DNA from: Theodoxus fluviatilis
Taxonomy: Eukaryota > Mollusca > Gastropoda > Cycloneritida > Neritidae
Length of the DNA: 15,000 bases
Assembly: GCA_034096865.1 (NCBI GenBank)
Contig: JAWQFJ010016748.1
Location: 47,501-62,500, forward strand
Direction of reading: 5' to 3'
The notes under the pieces were generated by a model. It ran no database searches. It was not told the origin of the DNA and worked only from the letters and a program-made list of their open reading frames with translations. The translations under genes and the position numbers were made by a program. Positions 1-8,472 of the stretch are shown here, piece after piece (position 1 is the first letter of the stretch; every line of letters begins with the position of its first letter).

Positions 1-1507
1 CGTGAACAAGTGTTTGGGCCCTTTACACTTGCTGGCACTCTCGGGGGAGGGCCACATCTGGTTATAGCTGCAGGTGCCCGTCTGTTGTCTTCATCTCTTT
101 GCGTGCCTTACGCGCATCATGGGGAAGAAACTGGCATGAACGAGGGTGCATTTAGCTACATCCCTGGAGCATGTGGTATTAATAACACAAACACTACCAT
201 TGTTACATAACCTGTTTTCCTTTAAAAAAATGGAGGAAATACAGAATGATATATAGCTTTGAGAGAAGTTACTGTGAATTATAAAACCGGGACAGTGTCT
301 AAAAAGAATAAAAAAGAGTAATACACGTTTAAACCCACATTTTAATAAAAATTGCGTGATTCAAGATAATGCAAGTAACATTTGTCATCAGGGTAAGCTA
401 CGAGGGGGTGAAAAGTTTACTTCTGAGAAAAACGCATCCAGACTTTGTGCAAGATTTTGACACTGATAAATCCTCGTTTTGAATTGTCTCAGTAATAATT
501 CTGGTATCAATGTATTAGGAAAGAAATGTACTTTTCGAAATACTCAAAGTATCGACGAAAGATTCACTGGAGTGAATTGCATAGGAGTGAAGGAAATTTA
601 TATTAAAGTGACGCATAGTTCGTACTTCCGGGTTCACGTTGTGACACTCTCAGAAGACTTTCGTAGTTCTCTACATTTTACATTGCCTCGTAAGAGTCGT
701 ATTCACAAATAAACCTCACTTGCACACAAATGAACTTCAGAGAAGCAACAAATGACACACATATATAGTTTCAACAATAACAGCTTTAAATCACGTTGCT
801 TTCAATTCACCTCCTCACACCCTCCAAACCATGTCCCACACTTCACTGACAAAACACTTGGGAGTAAGTTTGTCCACTAGGCACCACAAACTTCCTCCAG
901 ACCCCAAACTTCTCGACAGATTGTAGCAGGTCTCTTGCGCAGGATCCAAGGCTCTCGTCGTCTTGCAGAAGATCCAACATCGCCTTGGCCAGACTCCAAC
1001 TTCTCGGCCAACAAAAAATACATACAATTATAAGCATTACACATACATGATACTGTTCACAATCTCTCTTCACATAATCATTTGCTATAACGTCACACAA
1101 TTCAAATTCTTTATTCTCGCATTCTGTTCACAAAATCACTGCAGCCCATTCACTGAAACCCCATAAAATATCGACAACATATATTTAACTGTAAAGGTCA
1201 ATACATATTTGTCCCAAACTGGTTAACTTGAATGTAAGATAGACACTAAACCTATCAACAAGGCATTGCACCGGTGTAAATATCAAATGACTCATGTCTA
1301 TATAACAATAGACGGCCATATTCACACCGACATTCAACAAACTCCAACGCTTTCAGTGACAGTATCATTGATATAATTTCTTCCCCATATAAACAATGTT
1401 CCCCTCCCTAAACAATATTCCATTCCCAAAACAACCCCAATACATTATGACATTATACATGAGCCATACCTTGCGTGTCCACGGCTGACAGGGTTGTCTG
1501 TAAGAAT
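1..1507. other. Non-coding stretch, nothing identified
   Basis: I see no gene here on either strand. The open frames are all under 90 codons and lack recognisable motifs, convincing splice junctions or codon bias. The sequence is AT-rich and unstructured, with scattered AATAAA-like words (around 306 and 345) that are expected by chance at this base composition. A minus-strand frame at 843-1100 was considered and rejected. Exons of a distant gene without recognisable motifs would be missed by eye. Confidence 0.5.
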
Positions 1508-1522
1508 GCTATTGTCATAGGT

Positions 1523-1881
1523 TAGACGGTGGTGTATCCTGAAACGTAGAGGTTGACCTACTTGCATGTGAATGACATGATGGTTTCACCCGAAATATGG
1601 GTTTTCGTCGTTTTCTTTCACCTTATTACCCGATCAAATGATATTTCCCACTAAAAATGTTTGTGTAGTCACACGCAACAAATACAACATTCTCTGGGTC
1701 CGAGATTTCACGAAACGCTCACCGTTACAGCCGGCTAATCACAATTAAGAGAACAAGAGTAGGCAAGGTTAAAAGTCATCTCTGCAGGGCATTGTCCCGT
1801 GTCAAGATTACCAGGTGAAAACGTCATGTCATTCATATGCAAGTAGGTCACGCTCTACGTTTCAGGATAATCCACCGTCTA
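1523..1881. mobile_element. MITE copy A, 359 bp with ~59-bp terminal inverted repeats
   Basis: The left end (1523-1581) and the reverse complement of the right end (1823-1881) match at about 54 of 59 positions. Both begin TAGACGGTGG and include ATCCTGAAACGTAGAG and TGACCTACTTGCAT. The outermost TA on each side could be a TA target duplication, as made by Tc1/mariner-type transposases, or part of the repeat itself. The interior has no meaningful open frame. Copy A is uninterrupted and shows what copy B looked like before its insertion. Confidence 0.8.
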
Positions 1882-2105
1882 GTGTCATGTCTTAGACCGT
1901 AGAGTATCATAAAACGTAGTGCGTGACCTACTTGCATATTATTAACATGACGAAATATGTGGTTTCATTGTTTTCTTTCACCGTATTACCCGATCAAATG
2001 GTACTTTCCTCTAGAAGTGTTTGTGTAATCACACACAGCAAAGGCAAAAATATTTGGGTCCGAGATTTCATAACATGCTCACCGTTACAACCGGCTAATC
2101 ACAGT

Positions 2106-2110
2106 TAAGA
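2106..2110. repeat. Target-site duplication TAAGA, left copy
   Basis: TAAGA abuts the left end of the 508-bp element and recurs at 2619-2623 immediately after the right end. The uninterrupted relative in copy A has a single TAAGA at this position. Confidence 0.8.
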
Positions 2111-2618
2111 GGCTTGTTCAGGAGGCGCAGCGCTGCAAAGCGCTGCTCTGCGCTGCATGTGATTCACTCCTGAACAGCAATTTTGGGGCGTGATTAACTC
2201 AGCGCTGAGCAGCGCTGTGAATCACCAATCCGAAGTGATGCAGACGATTTTGCATCATTTTCAAAATGGCGTCTTCGATCCCGCACTGGCCGTCGATGCG
2301 TAAAATAACCCTCAGAAACATCATTTTGGGACTGGGCTTTATTTGCTCCAAGCGCCCTGTATGCGCGAGTAATGGCAAGAAAGGATGACACAGTAGTGGA
2401 CTTTATTCATGCAGAATACATTTAAACGTCCATAAACGATGTCTGTGGCAAAGAAAACACTTTCTTCGCGTCTATCAACACAACATGGGGCGCAGAAGAT
2501 TTACCTCCCCTTTAACAAGTGAAGCGCTGCACTACATCTTAGGTGTTCAGGAGAGGCAAAGAGCGCTCAATTGCCAACATGAAGCGCTCATGCAGCGCGT
2601 TGTACTCCTGAACAAGCC
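2111..2618. mobile_element. 508-bp non-autonomous DNA transposon inserted in MITE copy B
   Basis: The ends are perfect 14-bp inverted repeats: GGCTTGTTCAGGAG at 2111-2124 and its complement at 2605-2618. TAAGA flanks the element at 2106-2110 and 2619-2623. The matching site in copy A (ATTAAGAGAACAAG, near 1744-1757) is empty, which directly confirms the insertion and its 5-bp duplication. Near both ends there are repeated AGCGCTG/GCGCTC words and further copies of the CTCCTGAACA terminal motif (about 2167 and 2542 in opposite senses), as expected of transposase-binding subterminal repeats. The open frames inside (65 and 61 codons) look like chance. The TAA within the duplication would also suit a PIF/Harbinger-type three-base target, so the superfamily is unsettled. 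Confidence 0.85.
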
Positions 2619-2623
2619 TAAGA
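2619..2623. repeat. Target-site duplication TAAGA, right copy
   Basis: This is the partner of 2106-2110. It is followed by TAACAAGAGTAGG, which continues the copy B sequence and matches GAACAAGAGTAGG in copy A. Confidence 0.8.
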
Positions 2624-2780
2624 TAACAAGAGTAGGCGGGAGAAAGTCATCTCTGCGGGGCATTGTCTAATCACAAGATTTGACGGGTGAACACGCCATA
2701 TTAATAATATGCAAGTAGGTCACGCTCTACGTTTTAGGATACTCTACGGTCTAGGATATGACACTTACCTATGACGCTAT

Positions 2781-3368
2781 CTCTCTAGCCTCTCCCGCAT
2801 CAACAACGCTGATTGGCCTTGCCTATGAAAAGACAAGGCACTTCATTGGCTGTTATATAACTATCCCGCAGAAACGGTGTACAATGAAAAGGTTACACAC
2901 GTCGATATTCCACTTGTCGAAATTACATAATTAAAGCAATGTTTTCTCTCGATGAACAGAATAATATCCATGTGTTATCTTATAAAGTATATGTCAAACT
3001 GTCGGAACAACAAAAATATGAAAATACGATAAAACCCTAAACACTTTTTTTCGGGTGTTTCGATCCTCGCAATATGCTCCAGCAAACCAGGCCTGTTTTT
3101 ATCATGCATGGTCACAAGTAAGATATGTTCTTTAGTTACGGTATCTTTATATATGTGTCAGTAATTCTAAAAATGAGATTTTGCATGCGAACAGAAGAAC
3201 AAATAATGGCGGAGAATATTTGTTTACTTGTGTTACAGAAAAGAGCAAGCCTCCTGGCGCGAAATAGCTTTCTCTGACTAACCAATCAGGAAGCAGCTTT
3301 GACTTGCTTTGTCGAAGTATACATCGGACTGCCAAGAACACGATCACCGAAGCCTACTTCGAACTTTG
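2781..3368. promoter_or_regulatory. Promoter-like motif cluster without an attached gene
   Basis: This gene-free stretch holds two inverted CCAAT boxes (ATTGG at 2812-2816 and 2845-2849). The second is followed within 5 bp by TATATAA (2854-2860). Further on are a match to the E2F site (TGGCGCGAAA, 3255-3264) and a forward CCAAT box in CTAACCAATCAGG (3282-3286). Paired CCAAT, TATA and E2F motifs are typical of cell-cycle promoters, but no histone or other recognisable coding sequence follows on either strand. The motifs are short, so chance is a real alternative. Confidence 0.25.
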
Positions 3369-3748
3369 GCTACCTGGCAAACCCGCAAAATCACTTACCT
3401 GGCAAACCCACAAAATCTCTTACCTGGCAAACCCACAAAATCACTTACCTGGCAAACCCACAAAATCACTTACCTGGCAAACCCACAAAATCACTTACCT
3501 GGCAAACTCCCAAAATCTCTTACCTGGCAAACCCACAAAATCACTTACCTGGCAAACCCACAAAATCACTTACCTGGCAAACCCACAAAATCACTTACCT
3601 GGCAAACCCACAAAATCTCTTACCTGGCAAACCCACAAAATCACTTACCTGGCAAACCCACAAAATCTCTTACCTGGCAAACCCACAAAATCACTTACCT
3701 GGCAAACCCACAAAATCACTTACCTGGCAAACCCACAAAATCACTTAC
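3369..3748. repeat. 25-bp minisatellite, 15 copies
   Basis: The unit TACCTGGCAAACCCACAAAA plus TCACT starts at 3371 and repeats exactly every 25 bp to 3721, giving 15 copies with no length change. Variation is almost confined to one site, where TCACT alternates with TCTCT at the ends of copies 2, 6, 10 and 12. Copy 1 has CCCGC and copy 6 has CTCCC. Because 25 is not a multiple of three and the unit has no stop on this strand, all three forward frames stay open and give the same circularly permuted peptide. That explains three overlapping long open frames here, which I do not regard as genes. On the minus strand the junction of units reads CCAGGTAAGTGA. Confidence 0.95.
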
Positions 3749-4000
3749 GCGTAGTCAAAACATCTGCAAAATAGACCGAAGCTTCGCCTTATTAGAACGC
3801 ATTTTAAAGGAAAGCAACGAAACTGTGAATCAAAACAACCAGCAGTCAGGACTGTCACCTTGTTCCACCCAGTTCATCACACACAGGGCGCTGGAACGTG
3901 TCAACCGGACGTTAAATTCCCCCTCTTCCATCTCGCATTCCCGACCCCCGACCCTCCCCTACCAAAAACTGTGTATGTCCCTTTCTGCAAGTATTAATGA
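3749..4000. other. Unique spacer, nothing identified
   Basis: This is a non-repetitive stretch between the minisatellite and the trinucleotide array. It becomes C-rich towards its end (about 3915-3965). I see no coding or RNA signal. Confidence 0.4.
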
Positions 4001-4334
4001 CTATGGTGATGTTGATGATGACGAAGATGGCGAGTATGCTGTTTTGATTATTTTTGTTGTATCGGTATGGTTGTTGTTTCTGCCGTCATTGTCATCGTCG
4101 TCGTCATCATCATCGTCGTCATCATCATCGTCGTCATTATCATCGTCGTCATCGTCGACATCATCGTCGTCGTTATCATCATCATTGTCGTCGTCATCGT
4201 CTTCATCATCGTCGTCATCGTCCTCGTCCTCCATCTCCTCGTCATCATCGTCTTCCTCCTCGTCATCATCGTCATCACTATTGTCGTCGTCGTCATCACT
4301 ATCATCATCACCATAATCATCACCATCACATCAC

Positions 4335-4375
<41 letters not shown>

Positions 4376-4520
4376 CCAGCATCTCCATCATCATCTCTAT
4401 CATCAGCTTAATAATATCCGTCATCATCGTCATAATCTTCTTCATAATCCTCGTAATCTCCTTTGTTATCTTCATCATCTCCATCATCATCATCATTTAC
4501 ATCATCATCATCGTCAACAC
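4001..4520. repeat. Degenerate (ATC/GTC)n trinucleotide array with a pure (CAT)n core
   Basis: A short purine-sense run (GATGTTGATGATGACGAAGATGG, 4009-4031) is followed after a non-repeat gap by a long opposite-sense run of ATC and GTC triplets from about 4085. A pure CAT core spans 4335-4375, and decayed ATC/TTC triplets continue to about 4520. Mixed TCG/TCA triplets are what CpG decay of an old (TCG)n array would produce. The long Ser, His, Ile or Asp open frames across it are by-products of the repeat. Confidence 0.9.
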
Positions 4521-4862
4521 CTCCATCTTCGTCAACACCTCCATCATCGTCAACACCTCCATCTTCGTCATCTCCTCCATCTTCGTCATCTCCTCTATCT
4601 GCTGCTCCTCCTGTTGCTCCTTCTTCTGCTCCTCCTGCTGCTCCTCTTGCTGCTCCCCCTCCCCCCTCCCCCTCCCCCCTCTTTCTACTCCTCTTCCCCT
4701 TCCTCCCCCCTCAGCTTCCCCCTTTTTCCCCTCTTCCCCTCTTCCCCCTCCTCCTCCCTCTCTTCTCCCTCCTCCTCCCTCTCTTCCTCCCCCTTCTCCT
4801 CCTTCTATCCCTCCTCCTTCTTCTCCTACCCCTCCTCCTTCTCCTCCCTCTCCCTCTTCCTC
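4521..4862. repeat. CTCC-rich polypyrimidine tract
   Basis: The trinucleotide array grades into CT-only sequence. From 4653 to 4862 only five of 210 bases are purines (4687, 4713, 4714, 4807 and 4828), and 4715-4806 is a 92-base uninterrupted pyrimidine run. Such tracts can form intramolecular triplex (H-DNA) when they have mirror symmetry. The tract lies about 0.75 kb upstream of the secreted-protein gene. The Pro/Ser/Leu-rich open frames over it are compositional. Confidence 0.9.
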
Positions 4863-5290
4863 ATATTCAAAAACTGCATATTTTTATGATCTTCGGTTCT
4901 ACAACGTGGCGCAAGCAACAGTTTTTGAAAAAGGGAGTTGAGACAGTCACCTTAAAAATAGTCATTAAGGACGTAAACTTGAAACATTCAGTCATCATGT
5001 CGTACATTTTCTCAGCAATGCTGATCAACGCAGACTGGATAGCGGAAAGGACACCCCGACAAATCTAAGATCACATGCACTTTCTCCTTTCGAAACATGC
5101 AATCGCGCTGCTTTCTACATGTATCTTTATCACAATTCGTGACACTCGCAGCACAACTGGCCAATTATTTCGTACCCATAAAAAGTATAACTATGCTCTG
5201 TATGCGCCACTGAGCAGCCTTTGGGTTGGAAGTGCGCGCAATATAAGTACATTATACATACATACATATAGCTTCTTTCTTCTACACACC
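4863..5290. other. Non-coding spacer upstream of the secreted-protein gene
   Basis: No gene is visible. The sequence returns to mixed composition, with a short CATA repeat near 5257-5270. Open frames that run in from the pyrimidine tract have no recognisable content. Confidence 0.4.
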
Positions 5291-5295
5291 ACCTT

Positions 5296-5327
5296 CTTTC
5301 TTTTTTTTTCTCTCTCTCTCTCTGCAG
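5296..5327 (+). repeat. Pyrimidine tract ending in TGCAG; possible 3' splice site
   Basis: A run of C and T (TTC, then T9, then (CT)n, about 5294-5323) ends in TGCAG at 5323-5327. As sequence it is a strong 3' splice site, so it could receive an upstream non-coding exon that would join 5328-5674. It may equally be a small microsatellite with a chance AG. No matching donor was identified upstream. Confidence 0.35.
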
Positions 5328-5495
5328 GTCCGCCATCTACTCTCTTTCCTCTCTTTTCCATCTCATACCTACTGGCGCCATCTGTCGCTTCAAGGATTGG
5401 GTCCGGTTTCCAACTCCCCCTCGCACCTGCCCCTCCCGAGCAATCGACCGTGCCCGCCCCTTGCCTCCACGTAGCCTGTGGACCTGACCAGGCGC

Positions 5496-5503
5496 TATTT
5501 AAG
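5496..5503 (+). promoter_or_regulatory. TATA-like box TATTTAAG of the secreted-protein gene
   Basis: TATTTAAG lies in otherwise GC-rich sequence. TTCATCC, a partial initiator match, has its A at 5525, 29 bp downstream of the first T, which is the usual TATA-to-start distance. Transcription from 5525 would give an 83-base leader before the first ATG at 5608, with no upstream ATG. The TAA inside the box (5500-5502) is in frame with that ATG and upstream of the start, so it closes the frame on the 5' side. Motif spacing is the only evidence. Confidence 0.5.
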
Positions 5504-5607
5504 AGACCACCTGGCGGAGGCTTCATCCGTGTCCACTGTCGTTGCCAAGAGACGGGTTCCTCCTTCTGTGCTACTTTTTTGGACCGACTTCTGGCGCGGC
5601 AGTCGTC

Positions 5608-5674
5608 ATGAGGTTGTATCTAGCCGCCTCCCTCGCGGTGGCGCTGATTCTACTCAGCAGCTATGCTGGTGCAG
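5608..5674 (+). CDS. Exon 1 coding part: signal peptide of a secreted Gly/Lys/Ser-repeat protein
   Basis: The ATG has G at -3 and is the first ATG after the proposed start of transcription. The exon encodes 22 residues plus the first base of codon 23. It starts MRLYLAASLAVALILLSS: one early Arg, a hydrophobic core of about 13 residues, then Tyr-Ala-Gly-Ala. Ala at -3 and -1 predicts cleavage after residue 22, almost exactly at the exon junction. The exon ends GCAG, followed by GTAAGG, a good donor, in phase 1. Joining to 13226 makes codon 23 GAT (Asp) and enters the repeat-coding frame with no stop. A separate signal-peptide exon with a phase 1 junction is a common layout for secreted animal proteins. 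Exon joining is inferred from phase and splice signals only. Confidence 0.8.
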
Positions 5675-7499
5675 GTAAGGGACTCACCCAGACCTGCTGG
5701 CTCAGGACTAGTTCATAGTTCCTTGTGGTGATCACTGCTGACAGATATTACCAGAACGGAGTGTTTTTGGGGATCGACTGTATTGTATTGATGATGTCTC
5801 TTTAAAGTCGATTGGACGCCCTTTGTTTTGAGTGAATTGACCCCAGGAATGCTGCGTGTACGTGCACAGCATCCCAGTATAATCAAACCAGAACAGAGGA
5901 ACTTTTCATGATTTGCTTTAGATCGTTCTATTCGGTGACTGACGAATTTGTTTCAATGTTATCTTAAAACTACTTACCTACTGCAGGGTAAAATTCCCGG
6001 GTACAGGTTATATGAATAGAATCTAACTTTATGCGAGATTATTTAGAAGATAATAGGTGATAAACCTGGGACTATTTTATACAAACATGGAACATTTTAC
6101 AAACCGGTCAATGAGGAATTTAAATATGGCTTCTCATATAACGAACATTTATAAACTGCTAAACTGGAAATTTGATCAATTGTTTTACGAACTGCTGTCA
6201 TCGAGAAAATAGCCTCATAGAAATATGACAATCCAACCCAAAAAAATCTTTGGGAGAGTAACTGGAGGGATGACAGTATCGTTGTAGTGGATTAGTTTTG
6301 ACAAAATCAGCATGTTGACACGCACAGAGTGGAAGCTGACACGATATCCTCTGGCTTCTTGGGGCCGCCCCTGATTAAACTAGTGAAGTAGGTCCATAAA
6401 GGCATGGATTCCAACTAAGAAGGAGCATCGGAATGTACGTTGTAGACATGTTGACTGATGTAAAAGCATAACACTTTACCATGAAAGTAGCCAGTAAAAC
6501 GCAAACATCTTCTTATAGCTTGTTGCACAATCGTAGTGGTCATGTCGATCAACAGATTTTGATTCGGATATAGCATGATGATTGAAAGCAAATTACCTAT
6601 TACACATAGCCATTTCCATTTTAAGAGACTGATATAATTTTCTGGTGTACTCTTATATCATGGAAGGAAATTACGGTTCATTTTATTAAAGAAAAAACCC
6701 ATTCACTTCTCATAGAGAGGATAGGCGTAACAGACACGGACGTCGGAGTAATGAAGGAGATGAAAATACATTTAGTACCACCGAGTCAGTCTTAGCAATA
6801 ATCATAAAACAGCAGTCGAAACGTTCGTCGGAAATAGCAGGTCTCGATTGTACCATTAGTTTTCACGTATCCGTTGCCCTACATATCTAATGGCAGCCAG
6901 TAGCAAATCTCCAGAGCGGGTCTATAAATGCGCAGTCACAGTGAAATCCGATATCTTTACATTGTTCACCTTTTGACGACAAAATGCCTGCTGAGGGAAG
7001 TTCCTTGGGGTTTCGCGGTTCGATCGGATCGCACAATGAAATTCCGAAGTCTCGAACATCTGCCTCCGCGTGACACGTGTTCCACTGTTGAAAAATTTAA
7101 ATTTTAAAGAAACCGCACGAAATGAACGTCGTACACTTCGTGCTGTCAAAATGCCTTCGTCATCCTATGGATTGACACGTCTCTCTTGTTTCGGGGCCTG
7201 CGTTTGTAGCACTCGCACAGTCAGCACCAAACAATGAGTAATCGTGTAGGTCCGTGTTAAGCAAGGAAGTCAGCCCGTCAGGATCTTCATGTAGGCCCTT
7301 CTCGTTGAGTCATTCAAATCTACATGGAGACACACTCAGCGGCACTCCGCAACGTTTGTACTGATAACTCGTAGATTTGTTAAAGACGTATTTTATTATC
7401 CTGAATGATGAAATTAAGGATAAATCAACTTATGTTATCATAATGATTACTAAATCGTTCAAGTTTGTGACAAGAGACCCACAACACTTTGGACCGTAG

Positions 7500-7566
7500 G
7501 CGAGGACGAAACCCGCGACCTCTCCGTGAACGGCAGAGAGCTTTGATCACTGAGCACCTGAGGTCC
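7500..7566 (-). mobile_element. tRNA-like SINE head, minus strand
   Basis: On the minus strand GGTGCTCAGTGATCAAAGCTC (complement of 7538-7558) fits an A box with its D-arm. GGGTTTCGTCC (complement of 7504-7514) is a B box with one extra T. Between them CTCTG and CGGAG form a 5-bp stem around the 7-base loop CCGTTCA, which would be an anticodon arm with anticodon GTT (Asn-like). The acceptor arms do not pair well, loop position 33 is C rather than T, and the T-loop is altered, so a working tRNA is unlikely. A decayed tRNA-derived SINE is the better reading. I could not define the 3' body or target duplications. Confidence 0.55.
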
Positions 7567-8399
7567 TTGGCAAACTCCGTCTACAACTTTCGGATGCCGA
7601 AAGGTGTCTATCCAGAAAGACCTTACTTGACCTACTTGCTTACTGATATACTGTCAGCATCCTAACGATTGGACACTATCCTCGGGCGATGACGTTTATC
7701 CCGCCTAATCTTATTATTTTAACTGTGAGTAGTCGGCCGATCTTACAATGCTTTTGTCAGGCAGATAACTTGACCGTAAATGGACGTTATCTTAAAGATT
7801 TTCCTCAAACACCAAAAGATCATGCTTCGTTCGATTTCTAATTCATCATGTTCCACAATTATTTCTATTCGTGTGCCACATTGAATTATATCATGTGTGT
7901 CCCTCTTAAAATATCTCGAGGGAGATGAAGTACTATGCAATTTCAGTGTCGATTACAACATATTTGTGTACATGAAGTGCAAGGTACTCATCGGTACAGT
8001 AACATTAAAATGTGTCTGCTGCCACATCAGTCATATCTAGATATGATACCCATTTGGTTCGTATCTTCGCAAACAACTTCAGTCTATCAACATTGAAGTG
8101 AAAATAGTGTTAGATAACATTGATCTCTTCATGAAGCAGTTTGAGGGGAAATTACGCCTTGTAGTGCTACACATCAGCTCGATCTAGCATGTTAACAAGG
8201 CACCCATTGCAGGAATAGGCAGCAGTGAATGATGCTCTGCATTGCGGAAATATTTCTAAAAAATACTTTTTTATAATTCATGAATTGTTCTGCGGTATAA
8301 AAATGACAAGACATCTGCAAAGGAAACAGTTAAAATTAAATAGAAGACTAAAGCTCAACAATTTGCGAGTGTGTCATATACAAACATTGGTAATAGAGG

Positions 8400-8417
8400 T
8401 TCTCTCTCTCTCACACA

Positions 8418-8471
<54 letters not shown>

Positions 8472-8472
8472 T
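8400..8472. repeat. (TC)n microsatellite with a short (AC)n interruption
   Basis: TC repeats flank a short ACACACAC block near 8412-8420, followed by an uninterrupted TC run to about 8462 and a decayed tail. The Leu/Ser (plus) and Arg/Glu (minus) frames over it are compositional. Confidence 0.95.

Larger units (their letters stand above)
1893..2753. mobile_element. MITE copy B, same family as A, split by a younger insertion
   Basis: The left end (1893-1952) and the reverse complement of the right end (2694-2753) agree at about 56 of 60 positions, both starting TAGACCGTAGAGTATC. Without the 508-bp insertion and its target duplication the element would be about 348 bp, close to the 359 bp of copy A. 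Relative to A the ends carry TAGACCGT in place of TAGACGGT. Because the difference is shared by both ends of B, A and B probably come from two sub-lineages rather than from one recent local duplication. Confidence 0.8.
1513..2775. mobile_element. Compound MITE: two tandem copies of one inverted-repeat element
   Basis: Two copies of the same non-coding element lie head to tail (1523-1881 and 1893-2753), about 11 bases apart. Their interiors align throughout in the same order, including the shared blocks TTACCCGATCAAATG, GGGTCCGAGATTTCA and AGTCATCTCTGC. The whole block is bracketed by GCTAT at 1508-1512 and 2776-2780. Just inside these are short inverted ends, GTCATAGGT(T/A)AG on the left and its complement on the right. 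This suggests the tandem pair moved or duplicated as a unit, although a 5-bp match alone is weak. No transposase frame is present, so the block is non-autonomous. I cannot name the family. Confidence 0.7.

Noticed and set aside
843..1100. Minus-strand 85-codon frame with a fairly natural-looking C-terminal half (around LAKAMLDLLQDDESLG)
   Set aside because: The N-terminal half looks random, there is no clear acceptor, no minus-strand AATAAA just downstream, and I recognise no family. It would need transcript evidence.
2194..2670. 65-codon (minus) and 61-codon (plus) frames inside the 508-bp transposon, considered as remnants of a transposase or accessory protein
   Set aside because: They have no catalytic or DNA-binding motif, and their composition follows the AGCGCT subterminal repeats.
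3369..3748. CRISPR-like regular repeat
   Set aside because: Units are directly contiguous with no spacers, and the window is eukaryotic. It is a minisatellite.
4001..4234. Minus-strand poly-Asp frame (77 codons), tempting because poly-Asp proteins such as Aspein occur in mollusc shells
   Set aside because: The Asp run is the antisense of the (ATC/GTC)n array. GAT/GAC variation is silent in that frame, but CpG decay of TCG triplets predicts the same pattern. There is no signal peptide, and poly-Ser, His, Ile and Met frames are equally open.
3299..4316. Three overlapping long plus-strand frames (151, 156 and 335 codons) over the minisatellite, giving a repeat peptide with LPGKPTKS, LTWQTHKI and TYLANPQNH
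   Set aside because: A 25-bp stop-free unit necessarily opens all three frames with the same permuted peptide. There is no signal peptide, no splice support and no third-position bias, and the longest frame runs on into trinucleotide repeat.
4054..5068. Long His/Ile/Pro/Ser/Leu-rich frames on the plus strand (up to 295 codons)
   Set aside because: They are low-complexity translations of the trinucleotide and pyrimidine tracts in several frames at once, with no non-repeat homology or start context.
5075..5611. 178-codon plus-strand frame over the promoter region
   Set aside because: It crosses the TC tract and TATA-like box, is in a different frame from the signal-peptide exon, and has no recognisable content.
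7500..7566. Functional tRNA-Asn gene
   Set aside because: The acceptor stem does not pair, the T-loop has an extra base and position 33 is not T, so a SINE head or tRNA pseudogene is more likely.
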